Source: Karstenula rhodostoma CBS 690.94 (Eukaryota > Ascomycota > Dothideomycetes > Pleosporales > Didymosphaeriaceae). From it: DNA of 64,000 nucleotides. Each line of letters opens with the position of its first letter. Position 1 is the first letter of the stretch. Position numbers and translations under genes: made by a program. The notes under the pieces were generated by a model, which searched no databases, was not told where the DNA came from, and saw only the letters and a list, made by a program, of their open reading frames with translations. This document shows, one piece after another, positions 33,829 to 46,522 of this stretch. The stretch is taken from the NCBI GenBank assembly GCA_010093485.1, contig MU001510.1, positions 1,005,791 to 1,069,790 on the forward strand. Reading direction: 5' to 3'.

Positions 33829-36800
33829 ATGAATACCTCCAGTTGCCTCGTCGGCTGCCGCGTCGCCGCTCGTCCGCGAGCGAGCCTGAGCCTGCTGTCG
33901 CCGGCCCTCGTCTTTCGCCCAACGCCAATCGTGCGCCAGGAATTCACCACCAGGCGCGTCCAGCCCCAGGAATCTAGTGTCAGCTTGACCCGTCCGCGCC
34001 CCTTGTGCCTGCAGAAGCATGCTCCCGAGTTCCCCTCGACTGCTGCCACCGCCCGCTATGCATCCGTGGCCTCGGACCCGCATGACGAGGAGACACCTAC
34101 ATCTCCGCCCTTCACTGCTGGTCCCTATGAGACCCTGACCATTGGCATTCCAAAGGAAAGTTACCCCGGCGAGCGTCGTGTAGCCATCACCCCTGCCAAT
34201 GTAAAGCTCCTGCTCAAGAAAGGCTTCTCCCGCATTTTGATCGAGCGCGGAGCTGGTTTGGAGGCCCAATTCACCGACGAAGCGTACGAACAAGCGGGTG
34301 CCAAAACAGTCGACAGACGGAGCCTATTTTCCGACAGCGACATCCTCCTCAAAGTTCGTGCTCTCAGCATCGATGGGCCCGATAGCGAGGTCGACGCCAT
34401 CCGCGAGGGCGCCACCGTTATCTCCTTCCTATATCCAAATCAGACCCAAAATAGACCTATTGTCGATAGAATTGCTTCCCGAAAGGCTACTGCATTTGCC
34501 ATGGACATGATTCCTCGCATATCTAGAGCCCAAGTGTTTGATGCGTTGAGGTACGCGCCCTCGTCATCCCTAAACAGCACGCGCCCTCTGTCTGCTAACA
34601 TGTTGAAAGTTCCATGGCAAACATTGCTGGTTACAAGGCTGTTTTGGAGGCCTCGAACCAGTTCGGACGATTCCTTACGGGCCAGGTCACAGCTGCTGGA
34701 AAGGTGTGTGGGACATGACCACCAACAAGACAAGGAAGCTAATGCCAACAGATTCCTCCTTGCAAAGTCCTTGTTATCGGAGCTGGTGTGGCCGGTTTGA
34801 GTGCTATCGCTACAGTGGGTAATGTCCCAAGTTGTCTCGTCCTTCGCTGACTGCTCCCATAGGCTCGCCGCATGGGTGCCATTGTTCGCGGATTCGACAC
34901 TCGCTCTGCAGCACGCGAGCAGGTGCAATCTCTAGGCGCTGAATTCATCGAAGTCGAATTGGAAGAAGACGGGTCTGGTGCTGGCGGCTATGCCAAAGAG
35001 ATGTCCAAGGAGTTCATTGAAGCGGAGATGAAGCTCTTTTACGAACAGTGCCGTGATGTCGACATTGTCGTTACCACCGCCCTGATTCCTGGGAAGCCTG
35101 CACCGAAGCTCATCACGAAAGCGATGCTTGGCGCCATGAAGCCCGGATCTGTGGTTGTGGACCTTGCGGCCGAGGCTGGTGGTAACTGCGAAGCCACTGT
35201 TCCCGAACAACTCGCCAAGTACCAGGGCGTGACCGTCATCGGTGAGTGAAACTACGAAGATGCAAAAGCAATCGCTGAGCTGCTTTGCAGGCTATACCGA
35301 CCTTCCATCGCGACTACCGACTCAATCATCTACACTGTATTCGAACAACATCACCAAGTTTCTGCTTTCTCTCGTCCCAGAGAGCAAGAAGGAGAAGTAC
35401 TATGATGTCGATCTGAAAGACGAGGTAACCAGAGGCGCCATTGTATCGTACAACGGCAAGATCCTGCCACCTGCTCCACGACCTGCCCCACCGCCTGCAC
35501 CAGCGGCTAAGGCACCGTCCCCAGCGGAACAAGCGGCGAATATAGTCCAGCTTACGCCATGGCAAAGCCAAACCCGTGAGGTCGCTGCGGTTTCAGCCGC
35601 TATGACAACAGCTGTTGCACTTGGAAAATACACAGGGTAAGCCTGTTCCTATGTCGCAAGGCCCTTCCCATTATGCTTACTACCACCAGCCCCTTGTTCA
35701 TGTCTAACGCTTTCACATTTGCCTTGGCGAGCTTGATCGGCTATCGAGTGGTCTGGGGTGTTGCGCCAGCATTGCATTCGCCCTTGATGTCTGTGACCAA
35801 CGCCATCTCCGGCATGGTTGGGATCGGCGGTCTATTTGTTATGGGAGGCGGGCTCCTTCCAGAGACCATTCCCCAGACTCTTGGTGCACTGTCTGTTCTT
35901 TTAGCTTTCGTCAATATCTCTGGCGGTTTTGTCCTCACCAAGCGTATGCTCGACATGTTCAGACGCCCAACAGACCCAGCAGAGTTCCCTTGGCTGTACG
36001 CAATCCCAGCTCTGCTCTTCGGCGGGGGCTACGTTGCCGCTGCTAGCACAGGAATGTCGGGCCTGGTGCAAGCTGGATATCTTGTCAGCAGCATCCTCTG
36101 CGTTTCATCCCTTTCTGGACTCGCCTCACAAGCTACGGCTCGCCGGGGCAATCTCTTTGGTATACTGGGTGTGTTCTCTGGACTTCTTGCTTCGCTGCTT
36201 GCCGTTGGCTTTGCACCCGATGTGCTTACACAGTTCGCTGGCCTCGCCACGGTTGGAACGATTGCCGGCATGGTAATCGGTCGGAGGATTACTCCGACTT
36301 CTCTCCCACAGACTGTTGCCGCATTGCACTCCGTTGTCGGTCTCGCTGCAGTCTTGACCAGCATAGGCAGTGTTCTCGGCCACTCTGGAGATATCTCCAC
36401 CTTGCACTTGGTCAGTGCCTACCTTGGTGTGCTCATTGGTGGTATTACATTTACTGGTAGTATTGTAGCATTTTTGAAGCTGGCTGCGAAGATGTCATCC
36501 AAGCCTCTGGTCCTACCTGGACGCCATTTGATCAACACTTCACTGCTAGGGGCGAATATGGCCACCATGGGTGCATTCCTGACATACGCGCCCGGGGCAC
36601 CGCTGATTGGCGCAGCTTGTCTTGTTGGAAATGCAGTGTTGAGTTTTATCAAAGGGTATACGACAACAGCAGCGATTGGTGGTGCCGATATGCCTGTCGT
36701 CATCACCGTCCTGAACGCTTATTCCGGATTCGCGCTTGTCGCCGAAGGCTTCATGCTGGACAACTCGCTCCTCACGACCGTCGGTGCCTTGATCGGAGTA

Positions 36801-37543
36801 TCGGGTTCCATTTTATCGTACATTATGTGCGTTGCGATGAATCGATCTCTCACCAACGTTCTATTCGGAGGCATCGCAGCAACTCCACAGGCCCAGGCTA
36901 AGATTGAAGGTGAAGTCACCAAGACAACGGCAGAAGCCACAGCTGAGGCGCTTGCTGAAGCTGAGAACGTCATCATCGTAGGTGCTTCCATCTTCAACCG
37001 ATTGGACTGACCACTGATTTGTTATACAGGTTGTCGGTTACGGAATGGCAGTTGCCAAAGCTCAATATGCCATCTCTGACTTTGTCAAACACCTCCGCGC
37101 CAAAGGAGTGAATGTGCGCTTCGCGATCCATCCCGTCGCAGGGCGGATGCCCGGCCAGTGCAATGTACTACTCGCCGAAGCCTCTGTTCCCTACGACATT
37201 GTGCTCGAGATGGACGAGATCAACGACGACTTCAATGAGACGGATGTCACCCTCGTCATTGGTGCCAACGATACCGTGAACCCGATTGCTCTCGAACCAG
37301 GCTCTTCGATTGCGGGGATGCCCGTTCTGCACGCATGGAAGAGCAAGCAGGTCGTAATCATGAAGCGCGGTATGGCGAGCGGTTATGCGGATGTGCCAAA
37401 CCCGATGTTCTACATGGAGAACACGAAGATGCTGTTCGGGGATGCGAATGACAGCTGCAATGGTAAGCACCTTGTCCGGATTCGTCGCTGGACCAAGCTA
37501 ACGACACCTAGCCATCAAGCGCGCGTTGGAGGAGAGGAAGTAA
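33829..37543 (+). CDS. NAD(P) transhydrogenase, mitochondrial (fused alpha-beta)
   Basis: Eight exons: 33829-34550, 34610-34703, 34752-34814, 34863-35241, 35291-35636, 35690-36977, 37030-37462 and 37512-37543, giving 1118 residues. The first 80 residues are rich in Arg, Ser and Ala with few acids, as in a mitochondrial presequence. Domain I follows: [40 protein letters not shown] (NAD loop). A Pro/Ala linker ([15 protein letters not shown]) leads to the membrane domain II, and domain III has [51 protein letters not shown] and [19 protein letters not shown]. The enzyme couples hydride transfer between NADH and NADP+ to proton movement across the inner membrane, feeding NADPH to the matrix. The alpha and beta parts are fused in one chain and all core motifs are intact. 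Confidence 0.95.
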
Positions 37544-38169
37544 GAGAGTGTCTGGCACGATTTCTTATACCTAACCACCGACTTTCCCTTCCTTCACTTC
37601 CGCGTAGACTGAGCATAGACGTCTCGGCATATTGAAGCGGTTATTATCAGGCGTTGCAGAGCCCGGCGCTAGTGGTCACAACCTACTCTTGTTCCTGATG
37701 CTAGTGCCTGAGGCATCCCCACCGTCCCCACCGCTATCCCCTGCTCAGACTAGCCCCGATTGTCCGGCGCAAGGGTACACAAGCATGCATGATGACGTAC
37801 ATATGTCCCGCACGCGGTTCCATGCAACAAGCTTGAAATCACGCGCATAGCTGCTCTTTCGTAGCTATTATAAAGTCTCTTCGCACCACTGTTCCCGCAC
37901 CGCCAAGGTACCCACCGCTGATCTCACACCGAGCTTCTGAAGTCTCCGTCTACATATTGTGTTGTAAGTTCTACGTCTCCGGAGCTCCGTTTTTGCCGGA
38001 ATCCCCACGCGCAGCGCACATGAAGAAGCTACCATGACAGCTCTTATCTGTCCGATCACAACCTCGCATCGTTCTCTCTGATAGCTCAAGTTTCTAATTC
38101 ATGCGCCAGCCTTGCACTCATAAAGTTCACCTCACGCCTAATCCCGCAATACCCCGTCCGCCCGCAACC
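37544..38169. other. Intergenic, tandem genes
   Basis: This contains the 3' end of the transhydrogenase transcript and the promoter of the next small gene, with a TA-rich stretch near 37867. No other feature is seen. Confidence 0.5.
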
Positions 38170-38637
38170 ATGGCCTCCCAAATCCCCATCATGTTCACGC
38201 TCCCGCCGTCCAACCGCCACGAGCTCATCCTGCTCGACATCGAGAAACCTAGCCTCAAGGCGCTCAACAAGCAGCTCACGGCAACCATCGCGAGCAGCCC
38301 CAACTGCGAAGAGTGTACGTCGCGTTTCTGTCTTATCCCGCTTCAATAACCTCACTCCTCCATGCTATACGCCCCTCTCCCCCACTTTCCCACGCCATCA
38401 TATTGTTTTCCTCTCCGCCTAACAAACCCTACAGACATGGCTAAGCACAAAGCTGCCGACGGGCCGAAAGAGCAGATACTCGAGCTGAAGGTGCACTGGA
38501 GCCCTGCGGGGAGGGATCACAAGGTTTGGCCTGAGTATACCATTGTCACGGAAGCGAATATTGCGGCGATTTTGGAGGTGCTGAGTAAGGGGGATGCGAA
38601 GGATGTCCTTGAAGTCAAGGTGGGGAAAGGAGAGTAG
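38170..38637 (+). CDS. Small conserved-looking protein of unknown function
   Basis: Two exons, 38170-38314 and 38435-38637, with a 120 bp intron (GTACGT donor, CTACAG acceptor), give 115 residues from the ATG at 38170 (an in-frame ATG at 38101 is less likely). I do not recognise the family. The chain starts MASQIPIMFTLPPSNRHELI, has the helix-like PSLKALNKQLTATIA, and ends with ILELKVHWSPAGRDHKVWPE and a helix with IAAILEVLSKGDAKDVLEV. It is soluble, mildly charged, and has a regular alternation of strands and helices, which suggests a small folded domain. Clean splice signals that join two in-frame coding-like parts are the main evidence that it is real. Confidence 0.65.
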
Positions 38638-38782
38638 GGTGATGGACGTGAAATGTAGGTTATTATCTAATATACAAAAGGGTTTTTCTCGTCTGTGTCT
38701 GGTGGGAGAATTGATGGGGTGGGCGTGTGCTACGACACAACTCGCGTCGCTCAAGGGCATCCTGTGTGACGAGTCGCCATAC

Positions 38783-39861
38783 CTACAACCCCTCCCCCCT
38801 CCTAATCCGCTCAAACTCCCCATTAGTATGCTCCCACACCACCTCCTTAATCCCCTCCCTCCCCAACCCCTTCAACAACCCCATCACCCTCCCCCCAGGC
38901 CCCTCCACATCCCAGTCCCCTGAATACACACACCCCCTCACCCCCTCCGTCGCCGTCCTCCTCTCAACGCCCTCCCCAACCAGCACTCCCCCAGCCTCTC
39001 CCTCCCCCGCGGCATACTTCGCACTCGTCCCTAGAAAAACATACCGCTTCCCACACTCCTCAACCGACACGCAAACCCACCTCCGAAACACCCTTAAATA
39101 CAGCCTAAGCACCCACATCCCCCAGCCCGCCCAGCACGCTCCCCCGTCAAACAAAGGCGTCACCTCCGCGCCCGGGAAATCGTGCACGAAACTCACCCCC
39201 AGCACCTGCTCGGCCAGCGTCTTGAGCGACAGCGTGTGCATGCTGGCCAGCTGCCCGCAGATCTTCGCAAACGGCACCCGCAGCGCCGCGAGGTCCAACA
39301 TATCAACAGGTCCTTCCTTCGTGCCGCCTGCGATGTCAACGACGCGCGCCAGCCGGCTATACGCGCTCGCGTGTATTAGAGCTGGAAGCAGGGCCTGCAC
39401 GATGCGCATGCGTGCGTAGTACACCGTTGCGAGGAAGAGGTGGAGGCCTTCGGGCGTCACTGCTTTGTATCAGCGCACCGCACCGCACTTTCCCTTGGGG
39501 AAACATACACGTCCGATCCAAACGCACCTCCTTCATCGACAACACCACTAGATTCACCCCGTCTTCCTTCGACTTGACCACATCGCACGCCGCGTCCGTC
39601 TCCCGCAGCGAACTCAAATCCACCTTTACGACTTCAATCACAGGCCGGGTTCAGGGCCACACACATCTCCACCACCTCCCCCACGGCGTGCGGGTTTCGC
39701 GCGAAGAGATAGATGCGCGGGGCGATGGAGTATTTGACGAAGGTTTTTAGCGTTGCGAGACCGATGCCGGTCATTGCGCCGGCGAAGACGGCGACGAGGC
39801 CTGCGGGGAGGGTGGTTGAGATGGAAGCGTTGGAGACGAGGACGTGGGGGAGGGGGACCAT
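38783..39861 (-). pseudogene. Short-chain dehydrogenase/reductase with 1-bp frameshift
   Basis: An SDR gene in two exons, 39861-39509 and 39459-38783, with a 49 bp intron (GTATGT donor). The N-terminus has the NAD(P) loop, FAGAMTGIGLATLKTF, then YLFARNP and CVALNP. Directly after ALNPA the frame breaks: the original frame stops at the TGA near 39636, while the expected continuation VIEVVKVDLSSL is in the next frame, one extra base lying in 39639-39648. After the intron the chain goes on with LTPEGLHLFLATVYYARM and a long C-terminal part. The usual Tyr-x-x-x-Lys appears as YYARM, without the Lys, as in many fungal SDR-like proteins of this type. Either the gene is broken or the base is a sequencing error. 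Confidence 0.7.
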
Positions 39862-40942
39862 TGTTGCGGTGGGTGGGTGGAGATGCGTGAGAAGGGAGGT
39901 GGGGGATGGGATGGGGATTTATAGATGGGGAAGTGGAGGCCGTACGAAGTGCCGGGGGGAAGTGATTGGAGAGGTTGGGAGAGGATGCCGTGCACAACGC
40001 CGTACGAAACGCCGAATGGGAGGGTCGGACGAAAAGGCGGAGGGGGTGGTGCTGGGGGTGATATGGCAGGGCTTTTTAACCGCACTGTTTAGGAACCAGG
40101 GGGGATTTCGAGCGAATAGCGATGTAGGGCTGGGATTGTACGCTGTGTACGTAGAGTAAGGGGATACGTCACGTGATCGCGCGCATAGCATTCTGGTGGA
40201 ACGAGGTTACACTGTTGTTGACCTAGAAAGACTCAGAGAAACTATTTACTATAAATATAGTTTATTAGCTAGGGGAAATACCTTTTTGTCAACATTTTTG
40301 TCTACACTCGATAACTCGATCTTTTTGTCATTATTTCCCTCCTGATAAATACAGTATTAAGATGCTTAGGGTCTTAGCTAAACTGTTATCCACCCTGCAT
40401 CGTTAGACGCGTAGTTAAGCCCTAGGTTCTTAGCTGCGACAACCTCACACAGCACTATATTATAGGGATTATTGCATAAGTGATTTAAGTAAGAGGGATT
40501 GCGTGTAGATGTCCTAGATTAGAGCGTTATGTGTTTTTGGGCGGCTGATGATAGTGGAGGCTGGCGGTGCGAAGGCGTGTAAGTATGATCATGGTGCTGT
40601 CGAGCTGGTTGGATGTGTAGTTGGGAGATTGGCTGTGATGGTCCCTGATGGTGTGTGGTAACGCCGACTGCATCCCTGAAGGGCGCTCGGGATCGATGCG
40701 GTAGCCGTGGTGTGTTGGAGTTTGAACGGAGTTAAAGTTAGATCGGTTGGAGTATTATTCCGGATTAAGGCCGGGCCCTGTGTTGGTGAACGCTACGAGG
40801 GAACACCGTGAGACTTGACCTTCTGAACTGGTGTTACAAAATCAAACTTTTATCTATCCTCGTTCCCTGACTACAATACATTTTCCTCTTTGGGTCTTCT
40901 CTTTCAATGACCAATGCCAACCAAATCTCTCAGAAACAGATC
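39862..40942. other. Intergenic with locally AT-rich, possibly mutated DNA
   Basis: This lies upstream of the SDR gene and downstream of the BTB gene. Positions 40220-40510 are noticeably AT-rich, with many TA steps (TTAGCTA, CTATTTACTATAAATATAG), and may be a short remnant of a degraded repeat. No coding frame is credible. Confidence 0.45.
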
Positions 40943-42002
40943 TCACGCTGCAAACGTGACACGGAATCCTTTATGCTTCCTCGCCAGCATCTTGATATGC
41001 ACGCCATCCTCGCCGAAACTCTCGTACAGGTCATGGAGGAAGTCGGGAAGATTAGCCAACAGGAATTGGAAAGACTTGAGCCGCATCAGCTTGATGAAGC
41101 AGGCCTTGATCATCTCCAGCACCTCCGTGCGCAACGCATCTTGACGGCTGGCCGTGTTCCGCCACAGAAGCACAACCGAATCAAGGAACCGGCTCACCTC
41201 GGCGGCAGCGCAGAAGTCCCAAGGGAGGTAGTAGACGCATGGCATACCTATTGATGGTCAGACACGCATTTTCTTGTTTTTTTGTGAATTTCGCAACTTA
41301 CTGAGTGAGTCGTCGTAGCTGTCGGGGTCGTCAAATTTCCAATCCAATACGAGAGTGTCGGCCGCGATCCTGAGATAGTTCTTCGCGGCGTAGTCGGCGA
41401 GTGCGCGCACTTCGTACTTGTCTGCGATGATGTAGCCGTGCACGTGGAGGTCGAGCATGGTGATGTGGGGGTACTGCTTGCACAGGAGTGGGTACATGTA
41501 GTAGCAGCCGTTCTGGAGGAAGTCGAGCATGGCGTAGACCGCCCAGGGAAAGTCGTACCGGAGACGGATGATGCGCGTGGTGGCTTCCTGAAAGTGGTTC
41601 GCTTGGTGAGCGTGACATGATTTTTGGAGTTGAGCCCGGAAGAGCCCAGGCTGAGTGAAACGTACCTTGAAAGCCCCGTTGAGAGCAACCTCGAAGTACC
41701 GTGATGAGCGGCAAAGGAATTCCTTGTCCATCATCTCGACGGACTGTGCGTTGTCGTAGACAATGGCCACATCTTTGGCATCGAGGTTCTTGACCGCACT
41801 GTATGCGTCAGCGCGAACATTTTGATCTTGGGGTCAGACCGACATACTTGCGGACGCGTTGGACAGCCTGAACCCTGTCTTGCGGGAACTCGTAGCTGGG
41901 GTTGACTTGAGGCCTGTTGCGGGCCTCGTTCCTCATCATCATGCCCTCGTCCAGCTCAACGAGGAGCTGGTCGAGGATGTTGGCGAGCTCGTCAGGAGTC
42001 AT
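40943..42002 (-). CDS. BTB/POZ domain protein
   Basis: Four exons: 42002-41848, 41798-41666, 41587-41302 and 41247-40943, with introns of 49, 78 and 54 bp, code for 292 residues. The BTB core runs from DAKDVAIVYDNA through EFLCRSSRYFEVALNGAFKE, RLRYDFPWAVYAMLDFLQNG, and HVHGYIIADKYEVRALADYA, the order seen in the many fungal BTB proteins. The C-terminal part after SMPCVYYLPWDF is helical and unassigned. BTB domains mediate dimerisation and often link substrates to CUL3 ubiquitin ligases; a role here is inference. A TTGCAG acceptor at about 42034-42039, followed by in-frame codons up to the ATG, points to a 5' intron and possibly a further upstream exon. Confidence 0.8.
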
Positions 42003-44245
42003 GGTATCCTGGTAGTACTCGAAGTTGATTGCGCCTGCAAAGAATCTATTAGTTGGTTCGTCCTCGTAAAACGCAGGGCTACAGAGAGCAGAGCCAAAAA
42101 GCGAGGAGACAAGGGAGCGTGGGTGTTGACAGAGAGGGTTTGAAGCACAAAGGCAGCTTCAAATAGTAGCAGCGCGTTGCTCGCGTCCCAGACGCGTCAA
42201 GACGCAATTTACCACTGTAGAAGCTTCCAGAGGCCTTGACGCGTAAGTGACACGTGGAGTGAATGGTGAGCGTGAGCTCCGCGAGTTCAGCCAGGCTGAG
42301 GCGCGCATGGCGAGGACGCGGTCAGTCGTGTACGGTAGCTGTGAGCTAACTCGCAAAGAAACTTCCACCAGAGTTGCTCAGGCTGTGTTCATGATAGTAG
42401 ATGGGAGCAAGTAAGGTTGCAGCATGAACATTCACAGTGTGCTGTGACGCCTGAGTGGGAAGGACAACACGCGGCACTTCCTTTTACACAGACCAAAACC
42501 ACACAATCTAACGAAGAGGTACGCACCGAATGTACCGGACGAAAAGCTTGCCGTGATTAAGAGTGCAGGCAATGTCTTAAACGCACCTGGCTATTTGGTC
42601 CTTAGAGTTCCTCCAGGTGTCATATATGGCACGTGACTGGAGTAGGCCCACGGTGCATATCCAGATCCGCATCGAAGGAATCGGGAGGTGGCCAACATTG
42701 CTGGTACACAATACGAATTCGAATGACAATTCGCAGGTTGATTTTGATACAAGTCATCAGGCTCGATACCGACAAAAACCCTCATTCATTTAAGCACTGA
42801 CGTGTGGCAATGGGGTACGTGCCATGCAGGCCACAAGTGAGCACTGGTTCTAATCAAACTCTTTGAACGGAAGACCGCGGCTTCATTGCCCGACTTTGGC
42901 CTTACGGATAGCGATGTCAAGGGATGATATCACAAATGAGATCCAGCGCATTGTTGAGACAATGCGTTTGCTCGACAGCACAGTCAGAGGCTCACTACGA
43001 CTGTCAGACATGCCTGAACATGTGTTGTCTGCCCAAGGAAACGGCGGCTAGGACCTCTAATGGCTGAATCCTTGGGGCACACCTCGTGACAGGTATGTAT
43101 GCCATGTTCTGTCGATATTGCACGATCGGTGCTGATCCCGACGACAGGCACACTCACCAAATCCCTCGCCGTTTGTCTTGTAGATCTCAACTTGGACACT
43201 GGGCCTCGTGTAACCCCTCTATCCTGGAGCTAGCTCCTGTGAGTGCCCACTGTCCCAGCGATGACGATACTGCCTCGGAGTTAACGCCAGCTGCGCTCAG
43301 TGAATCCGAGTGGCTCGTTTGCCTCGAGTCTGACACGGGAAGCTTTGCGCGGAACGCCTGCGAACGCTATTACACCATTCTGTTGCAGCATCTTCCCATT
43401 CGCACGCGGAAGCATGAGTGCAGTGTGGTGGAGAAGTCGCCGGCGCGTCCAAGCTGTGATTCGCGGAGCACTCCTCTTTTCACCCCTCACGGCGCCAACC
43501 GCTTATGTCGACGCCAAGAACGCATCATCGCTGCTGCGAGCTCGCGACTTTCCCAGGCCCACCGCCCGTCTCTGCTCCCAACTTCGCGCCGGTCGACCCC
43601 CAAACGCCCCAAAACACACAACAACTGGATTCATACCTGAAATGCAGTGCCTGCAGCCAGCCCTCGTCCTCTCTGCAACTCCCCGCATCTCTTTCGGTCG
43701 GTTTTCGAAATGCCGATGGGGGCACGTGCTAATCCCGATTGGGTCGAGCCGCCCATGCCCATTAGAGGGAGAATGCTGGAGCGCGTCGGAGCGTCTTCGA
43801 GAGTGATTTTGCGCTTCCAACCCTCCAGCTCCTCGCCCACGCACCCCATTGTTCTCGCCCAGCTCGCCGAGCACGTCGCCGTCGCCGTACTATGACCCGT
43901 CAACCCTCCGGCTCCCTCGTCCACTTTCCACGCCATCTCGTCGTGCTCTGAAGCTGCTCATCCTGCTTTCTCCGCACTTGGAGCGCTTCGCCGTCCACCC
44001 TCACCCACGCCCTCCACTCACCGGAGAGCCTACACCCCGCTCGAGATCCGCGACTGGCATTGTTGCGAACTGCTGACAACCGTCTTTCCGCTCGTCATTA
44101 CCTTCATCGAGCCGTTCCTCCCACCCGCCCGCATCGGCCCGCCAGCTCGTATCGCGCCAGCGCCAGCGACGCGGTCGAGTCCACACGGCGCATCCAACTT
44201 CTTTCTACACCCCGATCTTGCTCGTAGACTCAAAGCGCAGTTCCC
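42003..44245. other. Divergent intergenic region
   Basis: About 2.2 kb lie between the divergent BTB and PHD-finger genes. The last 750 bases are C/T-rich on the plus strand and look like a long 5' leader of the PHD gene. Frames at 43.1-43.9 kb overlap on both strands without family resemblance and were not accepted. Confidence 0.5.
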
Positions 44246-46133
44246 ATGCCAATGTCACCGCGCCGATCATCGCGGGCTCGTACCACGCAGCCCCCCCCGC
44301 CTGGCGTCACCGCAGCGCACAGCACCTCATCCGCCTCGACTTCGTCTTCTCGAGCTGACAGAGCGACGAGAGTTAACCACAAGCAGTCATCGCCGCAGAA
44401 GTCGTTGACCCCACACTCCCTCTCTTCAGAGGAGCCCGACGAACCCGAGCCGCCTCGCGACTTGCAGGCAGAGCCGCCCTTGACACGGCGCCGGACGCGC
44501 GAACATGATAACGACGGCGATGAGTTCGCGAAGCTCGACGACGAGCTGGACGACGAGATTGCCGAAGAGGATGAGGTCACACGCTGCGTGTGTGGCCAGC
44601 AGGAGTATCCGGGTCCACCCTCGGATGCCGGCAAGTTCAGAGACGGCCAATTGTCCTCTGTGACAGATTCTGACCTTCAAGGCGATGATGCAGGCGGTCT
44701 ATTCATCCAATGCGACATCTGCAAGGTCTGGCAGCACGGCGGCTGCGTCGGCATTATGGAAGAAGCTGCCAGCCCCGACGAGTACTTTTGCGAAGAGTGC
44801 CGGAAAGACCTCCACAAGGTCTTGACAAGTCCCAAGGGGTACGTACAACTCTCCGTGTACTCGCCTCGCCCCGCGAGTATTTCGACGCGCAAGAAGAGAC
44901 TGACGTCAGCACCACAGACAAAAGTACTCCCGATACCTGCCCGTATGGGACCAGCAGCACGGGAAGAATGTCCGCAAGGGCTCTCTTTCGAAAGAGTCTG
45001 ACAAAGCGACGAAAGACAAGGATCGTTTGAGCAGAGCAAGCGTGGAATCGTTTAGCAAACGCCGCTCGACAATGAATAGCAGAGCGGCTTACGACGAAGA
45101 CGAAGTTCTCCGTAAGGTTCTGGAGGAAAGCAAACACGAAGGCGCAGTGCCGCCGTCTGAGAACGGCAATCGGAAGAAGCGCAGTCGGGACGATAGCGAA
45201 GAGTGAGTCAACCTTCCGCACGAACAGAGAGAGGACTGGTTGTTGACACGCTTTGCTAGAGCAAAATCCGAAGTCAAACGGCAGCGGACCGGTTCCAGAT
45301 CTCCCAGCGGCTCTCCCGTCTTTGAGTCCGACGACGAAAGCTCTAAGAACGCCGCACCGAAACAAAAACCTCGCGGAGCAGCTGCACGAAGTCAACGCGA
45401 AAAGGAACAGCGGGACAAAGAACGCGAGCGCGAGCGTGCTGAAGCGGCCAACCGAAGAAAAGGTCGCGCAGAGAGAAGAAAGGGTGACGGTAGGGACCCT
45501 CATCTTGGTACGGAAACCTGGGCTCACATGGAAGCAGAATCAGAACCACCAGAAGCACCACCCGTCGAGGAATCGGCTATGCCAATACCCGTGGAAGAGC
45601 CGGCCCCCGCAGAGCCGCCCGCCATCGAACCCAAACCCGCTCCTGCACCGAGAAAGGGTGGCCGGCCTCCACAGAAACGTCGACTCGGTCGCAACCAATA
45701 TACCAGGGATATACCCGCACCCGCAACGAACGGGGCCTCGCCGGCAGCGGATGATGCACCTAACTCACCTCAAGTGAACGGTACTGGCACCGGACACGAT
45801 AGTAGCGACGGCGTCACAAGCGGAAAACCAGGCAAATCTAAAAACTGGCGGTTACAAAAGCTGTCGTGGCATGACATTCGACGGCCGGCAGGCGCAATGC
45901 AGAATTACATCTCGCAGCGCCAAGTAGACATGGCAGGGGAGAAGCCTGCGCCGCCTGTACAGGAACCTGCTGCAGCCACAAACGGCGTTCACAATCAGGA
46001 CGAGACGAACGGGAATGGTGTCGAAGAGGATCTGGACAAATTCACAACGCTCAGCACGCTTCAAATGATGGACCATCTCAGTCGCGATCTCACACATTGG
46101 CAACAAATGATAACCGGGCCCAGCGACAAGTGA
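44246..46133 (+). CDS. PHD-finger protein, Cti6-like
   Basis: Three exons, 44246-44838, 44918-45202 and 45260-46133, introns 79 and 57 bp, 583 residues. A Ser/Pro/Arg-rich N-terminus precedes one PHD finger: VTRCVCGQQEYPG, then GGLFIQCDICKVWQHGGCVG and EYFCEECRKDLH, giving the Cys4-His-Cys3 zinc ligands. Directly after it comes GQKYSRYLPVWDQQHGKN, which fits Cti6-type proteins, where the finger reads histone H3 methylated at Lys4 within the Rpd3L deacetylase complex. The long C-terminal part is basic and low in complexity, with Arg/Glu-rich stretches (KERERERAEAANRRKGRAER) and a final segment LSTLQMMDHLSRDLTHWQQM. It should act in the nucleus. The Cti6 assignment is from domain order, not from a search. 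Confidence 0.85.
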
Positions 46134-46522
46134 GTGACTGGTTTTGGAAAAACTACTGTTTGAACACTCTTGTACATTTCGGCGCATGTTTCATTTTCCG
46201 CGATTCTGGATCAAGGTATTAGAGGGAACAACACCACAGCGAACCTCGCTTTGCCACATCATGATCACATAGGCCTCGGCGTTGTCACAAACTTAGCGGT
46301 GTTCACACTAGACTTCTTATTGGCGTTCACTGGTCCCTGGCAAAAGTTCCAGCTATCATCCAGAGGTATGCGATTACAATCGGTACGGATACCCTCCGCT
46401 TCGTGTTTTCAAACTACCAAATCGAACTTCGGGTTGACATATCTGCTTAGTCAAGTTATTTCAGAACTGTTTGTCTCTACTAAGAGAATTTCCAACACAA
46501 CTCCGTATACCTGACCTAAAAC
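46134..46522. other. Intergenic, convergent 3' ends
   Basis: This short stretch separates the convergent PHD-finger and rhodopsin-domain genes. Nothing is recognised in it. Confidence 0.55.

Noticed and set aside
43086..43900. Overlapping frames on both strands upstream of the PHD-finger gene
   Set aside because: They have no start context, introns or family resemblance, and the region reads like a promoter and long 5' leader.
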